NCBI GenBank assembly: GCA_945859605.1
Contig: OX243814.1
Coordinates: 17,828,387 to 17,892,386 of the forward strand
From: Lumbricus rubellus
Taxonomy: Eukaryota > Annelida > Clitellata > Crassiclitellata > Lumbricidae
Direction of reading: 5' to 3'
DNA: 64,000 nucleotides
This document shows positions 46,199 through 58,435 of this stretch, one piece after another. The first letter of the stretch is position 1. The number at the start of each line of letters is the position of its first letter. Made by a program: the position numbers and the translations under genes. The notes under the pieces are model-generated. The model saw nothing but the letters and a program-made list of their open reading frames with translations, was not told the DNA's origin and did no database searches.

Positions 46199-47610
46199 AT
46201 GACGTCACTCTGGCATAATTATGCATGCCATTTACGAATTGTATTGAATCTGCGTTTTGGTTTCCATTTCCTAAGAGCATTTCTTCAATTTATTTCTTAT
46301 ATACCCCAAAACAATACAGACATTTTCAATTCATATTTTCTTTTCATTTCATTCCTTTAATTTTTACCCACGTTTACTTTGGTTTGTTATTTCAAAATTC
46401 ATTTATATAGCACGCATCCTTTAAAACATAACTGCTCAAAATCTAACTGCAAGTTCGGCAATTTCTCTTTCCTTTGTGAGGCTACTGCTTCGAGTATATT
46501 TCCAAAATCAAATATGGCCTCAAATCAGAGGTTAAAGTGTGGCAGGACGGTCATGGTCGGCGTCCTGACACTTATTTATTTTCAAATATCTATGCCGTCC
46601 TGCGGCTCCTGTCACTTATTTGGCCAGCACACCTGAAAATGTAAGGGGCGTCCTGGCACTTCTTTTGGAAAGTTAAGGGGCGTCCAGGCACTTCTTTTTT
46701 ACACTTTTATCACTGCCTCAAAACTACGCACATGCAAATTGTTATAACACACCGAAAGCGCAATAGAAGTCATTCCATACTTTCAACCTTTTTGATTCAG
46801 ATATCCTACCACTGTTTGCCCCGAAAGTGCAATCATGGACAGCGCGTAATCCAACGGAAAACACGAGATATAGGTAGCAGCCTATTTCTGGTAAGTAAGT
46901 AAGTAGAGAAACTTGTTGAAGAACCACGAGACGACAGGTCAATCTTAAATCCTTTGATGGCACCGCCGCTTCGCCCGATCATAACCAAGACGAAGAAGAA
47001 GACAGCATCGGTTTCCAACGTTGGATTATCATCATTGCTCGTCGCATTTCAAGCAGACGGTCATCGATCCTCCGCAGCGTTTCCCGGGCGCTTACACGAC
47101 CACGTGATTGGCAGAGGCGTGGCCAATGCGCGGCGAAAAAACGACGAATGACGTCGGCGATGGGCGTGTCCTGGCTGTGGGCCACGCCCATGCGGCGCGC
47201 GCACTTTGATCGGAAGAGATGAGGCGTGGTACGGAGTCAGAGAAACGGCAATGGAGCGTGTTGATCGCTGGAAGCGAGGCAAGGAGGAGGAGGAGGAGAG
47301 GAGGAAGAAGGGAGATGTGGAACGAGTGATGCATGGAACGGCGATTAAATGGAAGAGGGGAGAAAATAGAACGGCGACTATTTCTGGTTGGAACAAGAAT
47401 CGTTTATCGCGTTTAAAGAGTCGCATAAACAAAGAGTATAAACATCTAGAAAACGATGAGAAATATTTCGACTCTGCTCAGATCTAGCATACAATAAAAC
47501 TGCATTGCGCTATCCACCATGATAGGCTGTGTATGTCTGTCCGGCTATAGTTGTTTGTCTCTCTTTCTGTCTATTCCCATATCTGTCTCTGTTTGCGTCT
47601 TGATGCATTT
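46199..47610. other. Spacer including a GC-richer, promoter-like segment
   Basis: GGCGTCCTGGCACTTCTTTT-type words repeat at about 46650-46700. At 46960-47260 base composition is GC-richer, with CACGTGATTGG (E-box plus inverted CCAAT), TGACGTC and GGCCACGCCC words. The 93-codon plus frame at 47206-47487 is Lys/Arg/Glu-rich and has no recognised family. Gene content is unproven. Confidence 0.3.
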
Positions 47611-48378
47611 CATAGTTCAGTGTCTCATTGCTTACAGCCCTATTGCTCAATGTCTCATTGCTTACAGACCTATTGCTCAATGTCTCATTGCTTACTGCCC
47701 TATTGCTCAATGTCTCATTGCTTACAGCCCTATTGCTCAATGTCTCATTGCTTACAGCCCTATTGCTCAGTGTCTCATTGCTTACTGCCCTGTTGCTCAA
47801 TGTCTCATTGCTTACTGCCCTATTGCTCAATGTCTCATTGCTTACTGCCCTATTGCTCAATGTCTCATTGCTTACAGCCCTATTGCTCAATGTCTCTTCG
47901 CTCAATGTTTCACTGCTCATTGTTTCATTGCCCATTGTTTCATTGCTCACTGTTTCATTTCTCATTGTCTCATTGCTCACTGTCTCATTGCTCACTGTCT
48001 CATTGCTCATTGTGTCATTGCTCACTGTTTCATTGCTCATTGTTTCATTGCAATTGTTTCATTGCTCATTGTTTTATTGCTCATTGTTTCACTGCTCATT
48101 GTTTTATTGCTCATTGTTTCACTGCTTATTGTTTCATTGCTCATTGTTTCATTGTTTATTGTTTCATTGCCCATTGTTTCATTGCTCATTGTTTCATTGC
48201 GCATTGTGTCATTGCTCACTGTTTCATTGCTCATTGTTTCATTGTAATTGTTTCATTGCTCATTGTTTCATTGTTTATTGTTTCATTGCTCATTGTTTCA
48301 ATGCTCATTGTTTCATTGCTCACTGTGTCATTGCTCATTGTTTCACTGTCTCATTGTCTCGTTGCTCATTGTTTCATA
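47611..48378. repeat. 30-bp then 15-bp minisatellite
   Basis: Nine 30-bp units TATTGCTCAATGTCTCATTG plus CTTACAGCCC, in perfect register from 47641 to 47890. About 32 units of the 15-mer TGTTTCATTGCTCAT follow. The 30-mer is a diverged dimer of the 15-mer. Both periods are multiples of 3, so several frames up to 292 codons stay open without being genes. Confidence 0.95.
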
Positions 48379-48717
48379 GATACATGTGCCTGTGTCTCTG
48401 GTATAATATTTATTTTAAAACATGGTTAAAACGCGAGCCTTTGTTCTCATTGTCCTTGCACTGTGGAACCAACTTCCTCTTTCGACGCGTTCCTCCTTAT
48501 TAACTGGTGATTGGCCAAATGTCTCTTTTCGTGGTCTCGAGACCACTTTTTTGTCTCTCTTGGTCACATGCTCTGGTAGATTGATGTGCACTGTGAGAGG
48601 CGCTATATAAATTATAGATGCAATACAATACAATAATAGTACAGTTAATAATATTGTGAGACACAATCACTGCTCTGGACAGTTTTAATCCTGACTGATC
48701 CCTAGAATGCATGGGAC

Positions 48718-49315
<598 letters not shown>

Positions 49316-50334
49316 ATATCGTCGTCCTCGGAGTCTTATAATCACGTCGGGGTCGTTCGTTCGTCTGAGTTCGTAACCCCTTCTTAGGAAGCAATCAGCC
49401 GGGGTGCGGCGCTGGGGCGGACAATGGGGATTGTGTAAGAATGATCTGCCTAGTTGTTTGCTCTAAAGTGTCTGAAGGGTCTCATAAGAGCGGGGTAAAC
49501 AGGGTAATAATCGTCTCACGAGCAAGATCAAAGGAGTCGAGGCTCAAAGGTGGATATAGGGGCAGTGGGGCCTGGATGACGCTATAAGGGGATCCGCTCG
49601 GAGCAGGAGGACGCAGGGGTGCATTTCTATGGAGCATGATGCTCTGCGAAGAGAGGGTCGTGATAACACCCCCACCCAACCCACCCCTACTCTCATGTGC
49701 ATAATACCCTGCGGTTGTCTTGAGAGGGTCTCGTGCCAGGATCAGAGGAATTTCTCAACAGCGGATGCAATGAGAACATGAGACGATGGGCACCAGCCTC
49801 TACTTACTTACTTATCTGCTTGCTTGTAATGATACTGACTTACTTACCTACTAATTAATACCTTACGTACTTACTTGTGTAATTATTATGGATAGCTGTT
49901 CTCCGAATAATCTCATTGACCATCCATCAACACATTTGCATATAATTATATGGCGCCATAACACAACCGATGCCGAAGGAAAGATCGCTGCAGTACACAG
50001 GATGATATAGGCGCTAGATAATCGATATCGACTTTATGATGGCAAAGTCAGTTTGCACGGAAAACATCGTCTTTCATCAGTGATCAACCATCCGAAAATC
50101 ATATCAGAATCATATCACAGTATATCTCACATTATGGCATTGCTCCAATGCTTCAATGCATTTAGTATACCAGCGTCTTATAATTATCCAAAGCGTCGTG
50201 TCTCCATGTATAGGCCTATCTGACTCAACAGTTCTTATAGAGATTCGCATGTATCGGATAGTTGTTTCCAAGTGACTCGCGATAATGTAGAGGAACTACT
50301 GTATATAGGTGAATCATTTAGAAATTCATATCCG
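49316..50334. other. Non-coding spacer
   Basis: TTAC repeats near 49800-49815. No gene or element recognised. Confidence 0.4.
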
Positions 50335-50622
50335 CCAGTTTATGAGTGAGGTCTGGACCAGAAGGTTCCAGATTCGAATCCACCTCAAGCCGCCATTGCA
50401 TAGCCGAGGCCAAACGACCCATTTCTGTAGCGCTATTCTGTCCAACGTCTGCAGGCCAGATTATTCAGATGATCAGATTATTCAGATGACAAGTCCTTCA
50501 CTTACAATATTGCTCAAGCGCTTCGGCACAGAGCTCCGGTCAAGTGTCCGCGCTGTAGACGGAAGCGCCTCTGAGTAGGGAGCTTTAAGGGGCGCTATAT
50601 AAAATGCGTGAAATAAAATAAA
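50335..50622 (+). mobile_element. tRNA-derived SINE, diverged, with internal insertion
   Basis: Plus-strand copy: AGAAGGTTCCAGATTCGAAT then CCACCTC (B-box region), CAAGTCCTTCACTTACAATA-like body in displaced order, and tail GGGGCGCTATATAAAATGCG followed by an A-rich AATAAAATAAAATAAAT. A segment with ATTATTCAGATGATCAGATT (about 50460-50490) resembles the repeat at 54.66-54.99 kb. Confidence 0.6.
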
Positions 50623-50794
50623 ATAAATTATCTTTACAAATAAATATCTGAGGCGTTTAATGGGTTGGCCTTGAAGAAAATTTATTCGTTCACGGAACAG
50701 TCTAAGATCTCCATATCACTGACATAATAATGATCCCTTTTGTTACTTGAATATATAGCCTAGTTAAAACAAAGCTTCTAAGTCCGGTTCCATT

Positions 50795-50995
50795 CAGGGC
50801 TTTTTTTAACGTGCAGTTGTACACAAAATGTGCAGTTCTAAATGGATGTGTGCAGTTGTAGAAGCACTTCTGCACAGTTAAAACTAGCAAAAAAGGTTAT
50901 TTTTTCTCCGATTGGAAGTAATATTATTTATTATGGATGATGGGAAAGGAAAGAAGGAGTTGTGCAGTTCTAAAAATTCCTTAAAAACAGAATTG
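50795..50995 (+). mobile_element. hAT-like MITE family A, copy 2
   Basis: Begins CAGGGCTTTTTTTAACGTGC and matches 21316-21511 through to TCTAAAAATTCCTTAAAAAC. The right terminus is altered (CAGAATTG instead of CAGCCCTG). GTTCCATT flanks both sides (50787-50794 and 50996-51003). Confidence 0.85.
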
Positions 50996-51003
50996 GTTCC
51001 ATT

Positions 51004-51716
51004 GTTCACATAACGTATACTGCAAACGTTTGAAATTTCTGCAGTCGTTGGACAGAAAAGCGCTACAGAAATGGGTCGTTAATTAAACGTCCCGTCGTTT
51101 ATAAATACACCTGGGACGCGAAAACAAACGAGCGATTAATGATCGCCGCCTCTCCTGCTAAACATAGACTACATATAAACCGGTGGAGAAAAAATCTTTT
51201 CCAATAATGAGCCAATGTTGTCACTTTTGTGTCCCATTCAACCAGGTGAGACTGGGGGGAAAATGGGTAGAATGGGGTAAATGACAAATAACTTTTCAAT
51301 GGCACTTTCGCCCTGCCCCCACCCCACCCTACCCCATCAGACGGCCGTGGGGAATACGATGCGGGTGATGGGGGTGGGGTGTGATCAAGCAACACGTTCT
51401 ACGGTCGGGGGTTCGAATTAGGAGGGAGATAAATCTTGGGAGTGTCAACGGACGGGGTAGACGGGGTAGATGGGGTAGACAGGGCCGCGGTCGGTGTGCC
51501 GCCGTCGTCGTCGTCGCCCTTCCAAAGGGGGTAGTACGGCTCGTTGGGCGCGAATAGTGGCCCTGTCATGACTGACATTTGCACGGTCCCTTGAGCTTCA
51601 CTACCCTGTCAGATTAAAGCCCCCAATGTCCCTTGCCCACATGCATGCAATAGACCCAAGATATTCTTATTGTATATAAATTATATACAATGTGTACCGT
51701 GTGTATAATATATATA
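51004..51716. other. Non-coding spacer
   Basis: GC-richer patch at 51300-51560 with GGGGTAGACGGGGTAGATGG repeats. No gene. Confidence 0.4.
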
Positions 51717-52476
51717 CACTGTGTCCGCGTTAAAGTGGAACCCACAATAAAGTGTCATAACTCGGTCAAAACTTGTAGGATTTGTCTGAAATTTTAAACA
51801 CAGCAACAATTACCATATTTACACGAGATCCTAAAGCCGATTAGAAATATTCGCGAGTTTGCCAAATTTGCACCGAAAATTGAACTTTCCAACATGCAAA
51901 AGCTGATAGGAAGCGAAATTCAGTTATAAGTGGTGGTCAAAATGTCATTTTTTTGTTCACGAACACACGACCATAGACGTAGTAGTGTAGTAGCTGTCCC
52001 GGAAGACACTCGGCTTCATATCCGTAGCTGTGGCCGCCTAGCAGTCCAGACCTCGATCCGGGTGCATGTACCGGAGTAGCGCGTTTTTCGTTCCCGTATT
52101 CATGACATCGATAAGCGTAGGGTGCGTCTGATTGAAGAGTGGCAGCTGTTTGACCAGGTGATCATCGATCGGACCTTCAAACAGTAGCGTCTATGTCTAC
52201 GGCTGTGTGTTCGTGAACAAAAATGACATTTTGAGCATCATATTTAGCTGAATTTTACTTCTTTTCAGCTTTTCCATGTTGGAAAGTTGCATTTTTTGGT
52301 GCTGCATCTCAAACGCTCATAAATTTGACAAACTCACGAATATTTCTAATCGGCTTTAGGATCTCGTGTAACTATATATGGCCACTGTTGTTGTGTGTAA
52401 AATTGCAGACAAATTCTACAAGTTTTGACCGAGTTATGACACTTTTTGTGGGTTCCACTTTAACGCGGACACAGTG
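51717..52476. mobile_element. Foldback Tc1/mariner-like derivative with about 245-bp TIRs
   Basis: CACTGTGTCCGCGTTAAAGT at the left is mirrored by ACTTTAACGCGGACACAGTG at the right. Imperfect pairing continues to about 51970 and 52205. TATATA on each side fits a TA target. The 230-bp core keeps transposase remnants on plus: WPPSSPDLDP at 52031-52060, and in another frame VFRSRIHDIDKRRVRLIEEW then QLFDQVIIDRTFKQ-stop (52083-52187). SPDLxP is the motif preceding the third catalytic acid in IS630-Tc1-mariner transposases. Most of the gene is missing, so it is non-autonomous. Confidence 0.85.
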
Positions 52477-53404
52477 TATATATATATATACATATATATG
52501 GCTTATAACCCTAACGATACAAGTATCAATTCCTTCGTATAAATATATCGTGAGTATACGGTTGATAGTGATACCATTAGAGATAGGGTATACATAGATT
52601 GTTAAAGGTCGGGCTAGTTGTAATGAGGCAATAATAATTGTTGTTGTTGTTGTTGTTGTTGAGTTTACTCAGTAAAAACGATGTAGCATCATACTGCAGC
52701 TGCAATGGCTCAATAGTAACTGATTTATACAATTCCAACTCATCTGACCATTCTTTTATATAGTTCTCTGCACCTGAGTTGGGTAGCTGGGGCCAATCGT
52801 CCAATGGTGTCACTCCCATGATGCTTTGCGTTCCCCTTCATGCAATACATGTATATGATAATTGGGGGGACTGGGGCCAGGCTTGCATTAATATCGGATT
52901 TTCACAAGTCTGAACAAATATTTTTTGCCTGCTTGGCTAAAAGAAGAGGTAGCGATAATCATATTTCTTGTGACGCACAAAGTATGTCGTCAATCCTATT
53001 ATAGACAACCCACCATCTAGGCCTACCTCATGAATTGTACATTATGTTCCAAAGATGAAGACAACTATACATTATCCTCAAATCAAGAGAAGTTTAATTA
53101 CTAAACGACATCGCATGCAGTCTATAAATACACAGCGCGCATTAGCCGACATGACATTGTCGACATTTAATTCTGACATCAGCAAAAGAAATTATGCTTA
53201 AGCGCATGCGCGGTAGCCGATATGTGATCTCGGATTCCGCTGTAATAATCTGACAGATTAATTGTGAGAAAATTGTCAGAAAATGACCGGAAAATTGTTC
53301 GACCGGCCGCCGCTTGGTGGCGCTTTTAGCTGACGAAAAGTCGCCGTTTAAAATTGAATGCATGCTGAACGAAGGTAATATCCGGTCAGAGGTCCATCGC
53401 CAGT
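52477..53404. other. Non-coding spacer
   Basis: (GTT)n near 52638-52661. No gene recognised in 52577-53363. Confidence 0.4.
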
Positions 53405-53569
53405 TGTGTGTGTATATATATATTATATATATATATATATTATGTATATATATGCAAGCAGATGTTTAGACACGTCATCAACTATACACCTACGTACATA
53501 TGAACACAGACACAAGTGCACACGTCATCGTCGTCCGTACATGCAGGCACACACATCGTCAACAGTAAC

Positions 53570-53650
53570 GTTATCATCATCATCGTCGTCGTCGTCGTCA
53601 TTGTCATCATCGTCATCATCACCACCACCACCATCACCACCACCACCACC

Positions 53651-53684
<34 letters not shown>

Positions 53685-53813
53685 TCATCGTCGTCGTCAT
53701 CGTCATCACTACCGCCATCATTCATCATTATCGCCATTATCATCACCATCATCATTATCGTCACCACCACCACCTCCACCACCACCACCACCACCACCAC
53801 CACCACCACCACC

Positions 53814-53847
<34 letters not shown>

Positions 53848-53907
53848 CCACCATCATCGTCATCATTATCGTCATTATCGCCACCGCACACCATCATCGA
53901 TATTATC

Positions 53908-53938
<31 letters not shown>

Positions 53939-53975
53939 TCGTCGTCGTCGTCATTATCATCACAGTCGACAACTG
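53570..53975. repeat. (ATC)n/(ACC)n/(GTC)n trinucleotide array, about 400 bp
   Basis: CATCATCGTCGTCGTC, CACCACCACCACC and CATCATCATCATC blocks alternate. The 243- and 173-codon plus frames are poly-Ser/Thr/His artefacts. Confidence 0.97.
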
Positions 53976-54244
53976 CATCATCATCCGTCGTCATATTATA
54001 TAGTAACCGCTCTCATGGCTGGCATAGCACTTGTTGAATGCATGGCCGTTGCTATAGCGTTATACATATATCGTTCAGTCGCATACGGGAACCAACTTCA
54101 ATCAAAGCAATCAGAAGTGATGACAATAAGCATTTAAGAATCGTTTATGAAGCAATTGTTAACTTAATCTTGCGCCATGCATCTTCAAAACCAACCCTCA
54201 CCCCTTCTTCTTCTTTTGTAAGAACACCCTCATGAGAACACCGG

Positions 54245-54245
54245 A

Positions 54246-54300
<55 letters not shown>

Positions 54301-54312
54301 AACACACACACC
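54245..54312. repeat. (CA)n microsatellite with A interruptions
   Basis: CACACACACACACAAACACA units. Confidence 0.95.
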
Positions 54313-54654
54313 TGCAGAAGGAAGAAAGCCTTCCGGGTGTATATGCTAGCATCAGTCCCCTATAGATAGACTCTTCTCCTCCCGCTCTAAACTGGGAAAT
54401 ATAGGGAGATAATTGCCCGTATGTGGGTCTGGGTCTACAGGGTGAGAGGGGCAGAGGGGCAGAGGAAGGGAAGGAGCGAGGGAAGAAGAGATAGATGCCC
54501 TGCAGCACAGGAGGGAGGGAGGTTTGGAGAGAGATGGAATGGCAGATCAAAGAATGTTGGGTAAGAAGCAGAAGCAACACTGGCGACATCTATGCGACGA
54601 CGAATGAAACAATTTTCGATCGTTGAGCGATGACGAACGGAATCGAGAGAGTTA

Positions 54655-54990
54655 GATGGTTTTAGATGATTCAGATTATTCAGATTATTCAGACGATCAA
54701 AATGATTCAGATGATTCAGATGATCAGATGATTCAGATGACAATGTGATTCAGATGATCAAAATGATTTAGATGATCAAATGATTCAGATGATCAAAATG
54801 ATTAGGATGGATCAAATGATTCAGACGATAAAATTATTCAGATGATCAAATGATTCAGATGATCAAATGATTCAGATGATCAAAATGATTAGGATGGATC
54901 AAATGATTCAGATGACCAGATGATTAAGACGATTCAGATTATTCAGATGACAAGGTGATTCAGATGATCAAATTATTCAGATGATGCAGA
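54655..54990. repeat. GATGATTCA/GATGATCAAA minisatellite
   Basis: Units such as TGATTCAGATGATCAAAATG recur with 9-12-bp sub-periodicity, giving about 20 TGATTCA or TGATCA words in 330 bp. Confidence 0.9.
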
Positions 54991-55197
54991 TGATTCAGAT
55001 CGATCCTAATATATTCAGTTATTCACCAATGCAAAACTTTTAGACCGATAATAATATTATTAATTACTGTTATCAAGAGACGAATTCGAATTTGACAAAA
55101 TTCGCTTTCAATTCATTTATAATGATTTTTGTAAAGTTAAATGCTCAACGCAAGCTTAATCACGAGTTTCAAATTCTCTTTTACTTAGATTTTCAGC

Positions 55198-55848
55198 CTA
55201 TAAGGGCGCGGAATAATGCTCTTTGGAAATAATAAGTACATGTACATGTAGAGAAAATATAGAAGCGCTAAATGAATGGACGCCTGTCGTTTGTTTGCCG
55301 TGTACTTGAATCTTCGAGTTCTTTGTTTGCAGAGAAATTGACCCGGACAAAGGACAAAGGAATGCTCGAGTCGGACGTCCATTATTATAGACGGATGGAG
55401 TGGGTGCTATACGGGAGGATGCATGGAGGGCATGGTATATACGATGGAAGAGAGAGGGGAGTTCTATACAGGGAACAGTGGTTGAATTGGGTGGGGGTTG
55501 TAGTGGACGGCGCGGGCGGCTGCTGTTTGAATTTGATGTTTCCGTTTGACCTGTTTGGTCAGTGGTTCCGCCCCTCCCTCCCTGCGTGGGGTTATGGGCA
55601 GCTGGCCCGAGAGGGGCTCCGCTCCAGGCATGCAGAAAATCAGGGACCCCTTCGGATCGATGCTGCTGCAGAGGTTCATCCATATAGCTGCGGCGACGCA
55701 CTCCTGCCTCTCGTGTGCCGCCGCTGCTCCTCACTTCCTTCCAGGCGATTGGACCTAGAAGATCTTCGGTGGAAACGACGGCGGTGAGTCCAGCTGACAC
55801 GTTCTCGAGTGGAAACGCCAGTCCCTCACGATGATGCGACGTATACAT
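55198..55848 (-). other. Unassigned 216-codon open frame
   Basis: A frame over mixed-composition sequence, unlike the repeat frames elsewhere. It starts at a non-ATG codon and reads HHREGLAFPLENVSAGLTAV, then Ser/Thr/Gly/Pro-rich sequence. An overlapping frame (55464-55679) and a plus frame (55272-55787) are also open, which weakens the coding case. No domain was recognised. It may be a 5' exon or non-coding. Confidence 0.15.
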
Positions 55849-57040
55849 TAAGCAGGGTAGCCGCTACGCTTCGGCGATTTCTTCCGATACAACGATGACT
55901 GAATGACGACTGCAGAGGACCTTGGAAGCGAGCAGACTTTCGACGATCCAGGCAACGCCAAGGAGGACCTCTCCAAGCACAAGGACCACTCCTTAAGAAT
56001 ACACCTGGCGTTCAGTTGATTGTGAAACCATGCGTGTAACACTGACACCTCATGAAATTATGTATACAGGCAAATTATTTGTACTTCGTAATATATGCGT
56101 TGTTTAAATGTGCACGAGATCTATTTATTACGGAGACAGGACCATCCAGGCAACAGTGAACAGACGGAAACAGTCAGAGTGACAGAGAGAGGGACAGACA
56201 GGCAGACAGACAGGCAGGCAGACAGATAGACAGAGACATCAAAACAGAAAACAGATATAGACAAAGTGACATAGACTACTCAGGAGCGCACCCAATTTAT
56301 TTTCTGTCGAATTGGACAGTCGTATAAGAACAGCGATGAAAGGGCCGCATGCAGAGACATCAACGGACAAATAGACACAGCAATTCAAATGTCTATAATT
56401 ATAGTAGTTTTATAGTACGTTACAAATTAACGCCCAAACAAGAGCCAGTCAGTAAAGGGTTCATATTGGACCTGTTAGATTTAAATAGATATATTGGGGG
56501 AGGGGTCGTTAAATTGCCTGGAATCAAACGGTTTCTCCTTCGCATTAATTAGGCATTTAAAAATATCGAAGGCGTAGACTTATGAATATTTATATGAATT
56601 CTCTCGGAATCCATTAACATGTATTTCTCATCAATGATAATTCATCCACATTATATATATATATATATATATGATATACATATATCTATATATGTATCGT
56701 TATTTGATATATATATATACACATGTATATATAATATAGTGTATATTTAGATACCTAAGTACATGAAGCAGTCTTCCGAACGTTGCTGTGCAACAGCGTC
56801 CCTTATGAAACATAGATTGACGACAGAGGGCGTGTCACGACATAAATTAATGCGAATGGTATAAACTGACTTCCGTTGAATGAGTCGTTGGATGTCGGGT
56901 GGGATTTATTCAAAACAGTTCTTTAATTATCATGCATGGTAGGCTATACATGTACAGTTTGTACACCTGCTGCAAGTCTTCATGGTCCACATGCAGGAAC
57001 GAACAGAGGACGCGATCTTTCCTCGATTATCGTTATAGAT
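55849..57040. other. Non-coding spacer
   Basis: A CAGACAGACAGGCAGGCAGA patch at 56195-56235 and (TA)n near 56654-56740. No gene. Confidence 0.4.
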
Positions 57041-57068
57041 ATACACTGTAAAAAAAATCTCGTAAAAT

Positions 57069-57113
57069 AACGGTGAATTGCATGGCAACTTAGTTGCCAT
57101 GCAATTCACCGTT
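57069..57113. repeat. Perfect palindrome, 21-bp arms with 3-nt loop
   Basis: AACGGTGAATTGCATGGCAAC (57069-57089, cited minus its last base: AACGGTGAATTGCATGGCAA), loop TTA, then the exact reverse complement (57093-57113). It can extrude as a cruciform or form an RNA hairpin. Confidence 0.95.
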
Positions 57114-57430
57114 TTTATACGGGCGCCCGTATTCTCAATTACGGGTGACATCGTAAACTTACGATCAATCCCCGTTTTTTGTAACGGGAACTCCCCGTTT
57201 TATTCACGGCAACTCTCCTTATTTATGCGGAAAATTCCCGTATATTATACGGCAATTCAGCGTATTTCAACGGTGAATATCTGGTCTTTGACGGTGATTT
57301 TCACGGTGATTTGCCGTTATCAAACGGTAAATCGCCGGTCATTAACGTTACATTGTTACTTTTCTTACGGCGAATCGCCTTCTATTTACGATTGATTCGT
57401 TCTGCATCGACGGTGAATCACTGTCTATTA
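57114..57430. repeat. Cluster of short CCGT/ACGG hairpins
   Basis: Repeated CCGT...ACGG pairs: ACGGGCGCCCGT (57119-57130), CCCCGTTTTTTGTAACGGG, CCCGTATATTATACGG, and several ACGGTGAAT/GATTTGCCGT words. Together with 57040-57113 it resembles a transposon end or a foldback element, but no borders were found. Confidence 0.6.
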
Positions 57431-57439
57431 AGGGACTCT

Positions 57440-58204
57440 CCGTTCCCCTCCCCCTCCCTTTCAATCCTCTATTCCCCCGCCCATATCCATTTCCCTCCCT
57501 TTCCCCCGCTCCATCCCCTCCCTCTGTCTCATCTTCCCTCCCTCAGTCTCCCATCTCCCTTCCCTCCTCCATCCCTCTCTCTCCACATTACTTCACCAAG
57601 TTGAAATAGAATTGGCAAGGACATTGAAATCAGATCTTAAACTGGAAATGCAGGTAGCATCAAACACATCAACTGAATCAGAACTATTAATTAAACACAC
57701 ATTTTAAACATCACAACTTCAAGAAACATCGACTAATGATCTGGCATTTCTGGAAAGAGAACAATACACGATGTTCATGCCATTCAACAGTGTGACATAA
57801 TGCAAAGCTAGCCGTTATAATCTACAGACCTCTATATCACCATTATCATATTGCAAGAAGAATGAATAAAAACGTCGACAGTCTACAAAGAAGTCAGGAT
57901 AATAACTGACAAATTAAAATTAAATTTTTTAAAACAGAAATGGGCAGGCTGAAGCAGACGAGTTATTCAAAACTTTATTGATGAACAGCTTTGTTCACCA
58001 AAAACTCTCAACACACTCTCATTGTCAGTGCAAAAGAACAAACAGAATGCACAAAACAGTGCTGTAACATTGTTTATGCTGTGGAAAAAGCATTAGAGTC
58101 ATTGTCCATCGCTACAGGAGACCAGGCACATAATTTCGTCTTCGTTGACTTCATTCTTTTTGTGCCACGTGCAGAAGTGTGCTTCGTAAGAAAAAAACAA
58201 ACAC
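57440..58204. other. Non-coding spacer
   Basis: CCCTCCC pyrimidine patch at 57440-57590, then AT-rich DNA without recognised genes. Confidence 0.4.
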
Positions 58205-58234
58205 AAGAATCAGTCAAAGAAAAAAATATTCCAT

Positions 58235-58425
58235 AGGCAAAGATAGAGAGATAGGAACAGAGAGATACAGAGGGTGAGAGAGATACATATAGCGAGAGAT
58301 AGATAGAGAGATAGGCATAGAGACAGACAGAGAGAGAAAAATAAATAGAGAGACAGATATAGAGAGCTAGATAGAGAGAGAGGGAGAGAGAGGGGGAGAG
58401 AGGGAGAGAGAGAAAGAGACAAACA
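58235..58425. repeat. GAGATA/GAGAGA purine array
   Basis: AGAGAGATAGATAGAGAGA-type units directly preceding the 27-bp minisatellite. Confidence 0.9.
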
Positions 58426-58435
58426 GGTTCTTAAC

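Noticed and set aside
47519..48503. Frames of 242-292 codons on plus
   Set aside because: Caused by 30- and 15-bp units, both multiples of three. Three overlapping frames are open at once.
53406..54137. 243-codon Ser/Thr/His-rich frame
   Set aside because: Trinucleotide repeat translation, with poly-residue frames on both strands.
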